Shown here piece after piece: positions 42,816 to 47,824 of a stretch of DNA of 64,000 bases. Below the pieces are notes generated by a model, which had not been told where the DNA came from, did not search any database, and worked only from the letters and a program-made list of their open reading frames with translations. The position numbers and the translations under genes are program-made. Source of the stretch: Linyphia triangularis (Eukaryota > Arthropoda > Arachnida > Araneae > Linyphiidae); contig OZ021723.1 of assembly GCA_963978545.1 (NCBI GenBank), positions 2,232,001-2,296,000 of the forward strand, in the 5' to 3' direction. Position 1 is the first letter of the stretch; the number at the start of each line of letters is the position of its first letter.

Positions 42816-45157
42816 GGCGAAATAGTTTGGCGATATTTTTGACGATAATTCTTACATTGGCGGAAAGTAAACGCAGCCAGAATGGCGAAATTGGTGAAAT
42901 GTCTTTGCGATAAACATTGCATTATCCTTTCTTGTAAGTTCAACAGACAAGAATTAATCGTTAATGGGTGATGCTCAAGGGAAGAGAATTCGGTGTTAAA
43001 AACATTCGTTATTCATTTTTTTACGGCCTTTATTGCATTTTTTCGAAAACTTTGGAAGTGGGGATGTTAGAACATCTTAAAAGGCATTACCATAGTGATT
43101 TGGATCAAAATCATTAGAGCAGTTTTTCGGCAATGGACAATTCCAGCATTTTTTAAAAAAGAGTGTTATTAGTATATATTTACGAAGAATTTCTTTCTGA
43201 TTTCAAATATTTAAACAAAAGTTCTTTAAAAAAATTAATTATTTAAATATTAAGAAGAGAAAATGTCCCAAAATAAAGTCAAAACCAGTCCGATCAAAAC
43301 ATTAAACAAAATCCGCGACGTAAAGAGATCCTACCGTTTCTATGGTTATCGTTAGGTTTCTGCCAGATAGTTGGCTTTGGTAGACCATTGCCATATCCCT
43401 TACAGTTTGTCGATTTGCGAGAAACTTGCAAAACTGGTTTCGGCTGACGCATTTCAAGCCAAGATGTTTGGGAACTCTTTACGTCACGTTCAATTCGAGC
43501 CAGACTGATCGTTTTCTCACCAACGTCTGACGGAGAAATTTTGATTGTAAATTTAAAAAAAAAGAAAAAAAAGCGCGCATTGAGCAGAAATTTTTGTGTT
43601 TATGGCCTTTTTGAAACATTTAGAATTGAATAATAAAATAAAGGAAAAATGTAGAAATTGTCCATCTCTGAAAAACATAAATTTTTTAATGGTAGCTATC
43701 TTATGCACAATTTTGACAAAAATCTTAACGCCAGGTCCTATGACTACAGTAACCTGTACACAAAATTTGAACATCGTGGTTCAACATGTTCGGGAGTTAT
43801 GCTGACCCCAGACAGATACACAGACAATTTTTTCGGAAAACTTTTTTAAGCACGTTCCAAAGCGCGGAGAAATGTAAACATTTTTTTGTTTACCAAATCC
43901 AATAGTTTTATTACTCTATGTTAACATGAGGGTAATTGAAAGTAAAAATTTAAGTATAATAACTAAAGTACTATTTACTTCAATGCAACTCGAAGATGTA
44001 TTTGAATGCCACACTGTTTAGTGTTTGTTCCAGCGCAGGTTACAATAACAAAGAATAACGATTAAAAATATTTTGAAGCTAAATATTGACTCATTTCAAA
44101 TTTCAGTTTGTGGAAAAGAGTAGTGTTTAAATAGAATAACGCCAAGGATTTTCAATCTGACTACATAGACTCGTTTATCTGAGATAGCTTTGGTTTCTAG
44201 GGTTTTGTAAAATTTAAGAAGAGGAAGATTCTGTAGAAATTGGCTTTTCTTTAATCATATCACAGAAATGTAATGTTTTTCCTTACCCATTGCAAGGGCA
44301 TTCTTCGGTGGAACTCTTGCAGTTGCCACACGGATCTAATACTTCTGATTGAGGTATTCCTGTCATGCCTCCAACGCAACGTCCACACACAAGTTTAGCC
44401 ATCAGCTTTTCTTGCCCTTTTAAGAGAAATTCTTTAATAGTCATGCTTTTTTTATTTTTATGGAACTGTACTTTGATATAATTAAGTTACTGCAAACTCC
44501 CTCATACTAATATAACAAAAGTATTTAGTATCATGGTACTCAAGTTGCCGGGGAATTACGTGTTGGTAATGTAAGAGATACTTAACAAGATCCCCGTTAA
44601 AATGACTATCAGAAGGTTGTTTTCTTGTTATGAAATATTGGTTAAATCATAGGATGGATCCTGATAACAAAACAATTTAATTACACTATTTACCTGGCTA
44701 CATTCTATTTCAAAACTAATAAACTAAATCATATTAAGTACATGTGCTAAGAAACTTTGTGGAGGAACATTGAGGCAGCATGTCTGGTGCTCATGAATTT
44801 TCGTAGCCGAGTGTAAAACAGAGATGTTACTTTAACAAGAATCAATTTAGAATGAGGAAAAGGCTGTACACTATTGGTTGGTTTGGTACCACGTGGGGTA
44901 CGGATCTTTTATAACAGGATGGGAAAAATCTCAAGTTGGTGGTATGGATGACCTGGAATGGAATGTCTTCTGAGAAAAGAACTCAAGAAAACACCATGAG
45001 CTGATGATTGAGATTTCCCATTGCTATTGCCTTTGTGTGAATGCACCAGAACATGTCCGTCACAAGGTAGTGCAGCAGTATCGGACAATGTCGGAAACAG
45101 GGGTTCTGGACAGTTTTACAATCCTGGCTGAAGTTCGAGCATTCTTCCAAAACACAC

Positions 45158-45197
<40 letters not shown>

Positions 45198-47786
45198 ATT
45201 AAAAAATAAATACCGAAAAACATATTTTTTCCCTCTCCGTTCTTTTTTATAAACAAAATATCTCAATTTGCAAACTGTGCATCAACACTTCAAAACTTCC
45301 AGTATATTTCATTCAAGATTGGGCGAGATTGGCCAATTCGTCAACAACGGTTCCACATTGGAATTGGCCAATGTCGAACAATATTGGCCTGCGTTATTGT
45401 GCTATTGGTGTACAGAAATAATATTTTATTTAATATTAATATTAAATAAATAATTTGAAACACTTAACTTTTTACATTAAATGTTTTTTTTTTTTTTTAA
45501 TTTTTTTTTTTTTTTAATTTTTTTTTTTTTTGTAATTTTTTTTTTTTTTTAATTCATGTTAGGAGATCCAGCTCCAGGGTCTTTCGTTTTATTAAGCGAT
45601 TTAATTAATAGTGCTTGTGTCAAATAAAAGGATCTTTGTTTTGTAGTGCTATAAAAATGCACAAAACAACATGTATAATACGTAGCAGACAGACAACTTA
45701 TAATCCTTAATATTAATTCATAATGTTTGTTTAATGCTGGTGTACACTACAAGCATTTGGTCAAAATTTACCGTTTCTTTGAAAGATCGCACTTCCATAA
45801 AATATGTTGCAAAGAAATGCTAATGAGCAAAGTGACAAGATTTTTTAATTTTTAATTTTTTTAAATTGGATTTCCTTATTGAATGTGAAAAGATTAATTA
45901 TGTAATAAATTTCGGTTCCATTAAATACTATAAAATTTTCTTTCATATCCTTGCTGTTCAGTGATTCGTACCTTCACTTTACATTTAATTTTTAAATTCC
46001 ATCAGGGGGTGCATGTTCAACCCCTTCTCTGTCTGCGTTCATGGAAACACTGAATTCAATACCCTTTTATATTTGCATGCAAGTCACATTATTCGTAATA
46101 CCACAATTATACCATAATAATTTGTAATTAATTCGTACTTCCATTCAGACTAATAGTTTAGTTGGAGATTCGAAATCTATATAAAACGTTGATTCCCATT
46201 ACCACCTGTTGAGAAACTTGTGTGGTGGCTACCTTCCCTAGGTGGCATAGTAATTTGGTGGTCATCTAAAAAACTTCGAAATCACTATCGAACATGAGCG
46301 TAGTAAAATGTCTGCTTAATTACAATATAGATAGTAAAGACATTACTTGAGGAACGTAACGTGCATATTTATTGATAGCGATGGCTTTGTACCGGGTTTT
46401 TCAGAAAGGAAATATCTTACTTTGAAATGACATAACTGTGAAAAAGGGAGAGACGGAAAGAAGAGACAAGATGGATAGACAGGTATGGAATTTTAAATAT
46501 ATAGATTTGCAAAATTCATTGATGGGTGTAGATTTGGTGACAGTTGCATATGGTTGACTGATGAACCTCATTTTCACTTGGATGGATTTGTCATTAGACA
46601 AAACTGGTGAACATAGAGAAATGAAAGCCCGTATATGTGTTATGTAAAAACACTGTATTTTGAAAAAGTGACCGTTTGGACCAGTATAGGGATTATTGGG
46701 CCTTTTTTGGGGGGGGGGGGGAAGAAAACGATGAACTAATTTCTCTTTATTCAGATTTCATATCGATTTCGCCACATTTTTCAATATTGCAACTTATTTT
46801 GCTAACCATTGTATTTAAAACACCATAGCTGTCTTTACACCTCTTCTCTTTGTTTTGTTTCTCTCACTGTTTTCCGAAAGACCATTTAAATCTACTCTCT
46901 TTGAAATCTAGAGAAATAACCTGTAATTTTTGTTTTGTTGCTAATCGTATTACCTGGCAAGTGGCATCTGTTGGTACAGTCCTGAAAGGGTGATATACCG
47001 GTGTGGCACACGCCGCAGCTGTCGGTGTACACTTGGAGACCGGAGGAGGTGCAACTGCCCCTGCAGTCGCGATACGACCACACATCATTTTCACTCACAC
47101 CTGTTTTCCCGCCTTAACGAAGAGAACAAAGAATGCCTTTAAAAATAACTACAAAAGATCGACTAAATTTAAAATACTGTACTTACAGGGTGTCCCAGAA
47201 ATGACTAACACATTTTAAACATAAATTTAAAAAATGGAAGACGATATACTAAACTTCAACTTAACTTGACATCACTAGACGTTAGATCGTCACAGTGCTC
47301 ATAGGTACTTAATCCATTTTGGCGGCGTGAAAGCATACTGTTCTCCAAACCACAACCCTGTAGGGAACAAAAGGCTATAAGGTTTGGCGAGAATTATGTC
47401 TTCACTCCTCTAAAATGGATTAATTGCCTATGAGCACGGTGAAGATCTATCGTCTAGTAATGTCAAGTTAAGTTGGAGTTTAGTATAGAAGTGTTTAGTT
47501 TTCTGCATTTTTCTTTGGAAACTAGGGAATTTTATCCCACAGCACCAGATGGCACTGCTAAATGAAAATACTTAAAAGCACCTGGTCTGAATATGTAGAA
47601 AAAACTATAGAAAGATGTTTCAGTTGTGCCTTGCTGTTGATGGAAATAGTGATTATTTTGAAAACATTGTTTTGTAGTCTGTGCAAATGTTTAGACCAGG
47701 TTTTTAAAAAGTTTTTCATTCAATAGCGCCTTATGTTGGTTAACGTAACTATTTCCGAAAATTAATGGTAAAGAATTTCCTAGGCA

Positions 47787-47824
<38 letters not shown>

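Noticed and set aside
42530..42913. 127-codon plus-strand frame over exon 5
   Set aside because: It is the opposite strand of receptor exon 5 plus an A-run read as poly-Lys.
45004..45252. 82-codon plus-strand frame MIEISHCYCLCVNAPEHVRH... with a poly-Lys end
   Set aside because: Lies in the composite repeat and runs into an A-run; perhaps a transposon coding fragment, but no motif I can recognise.
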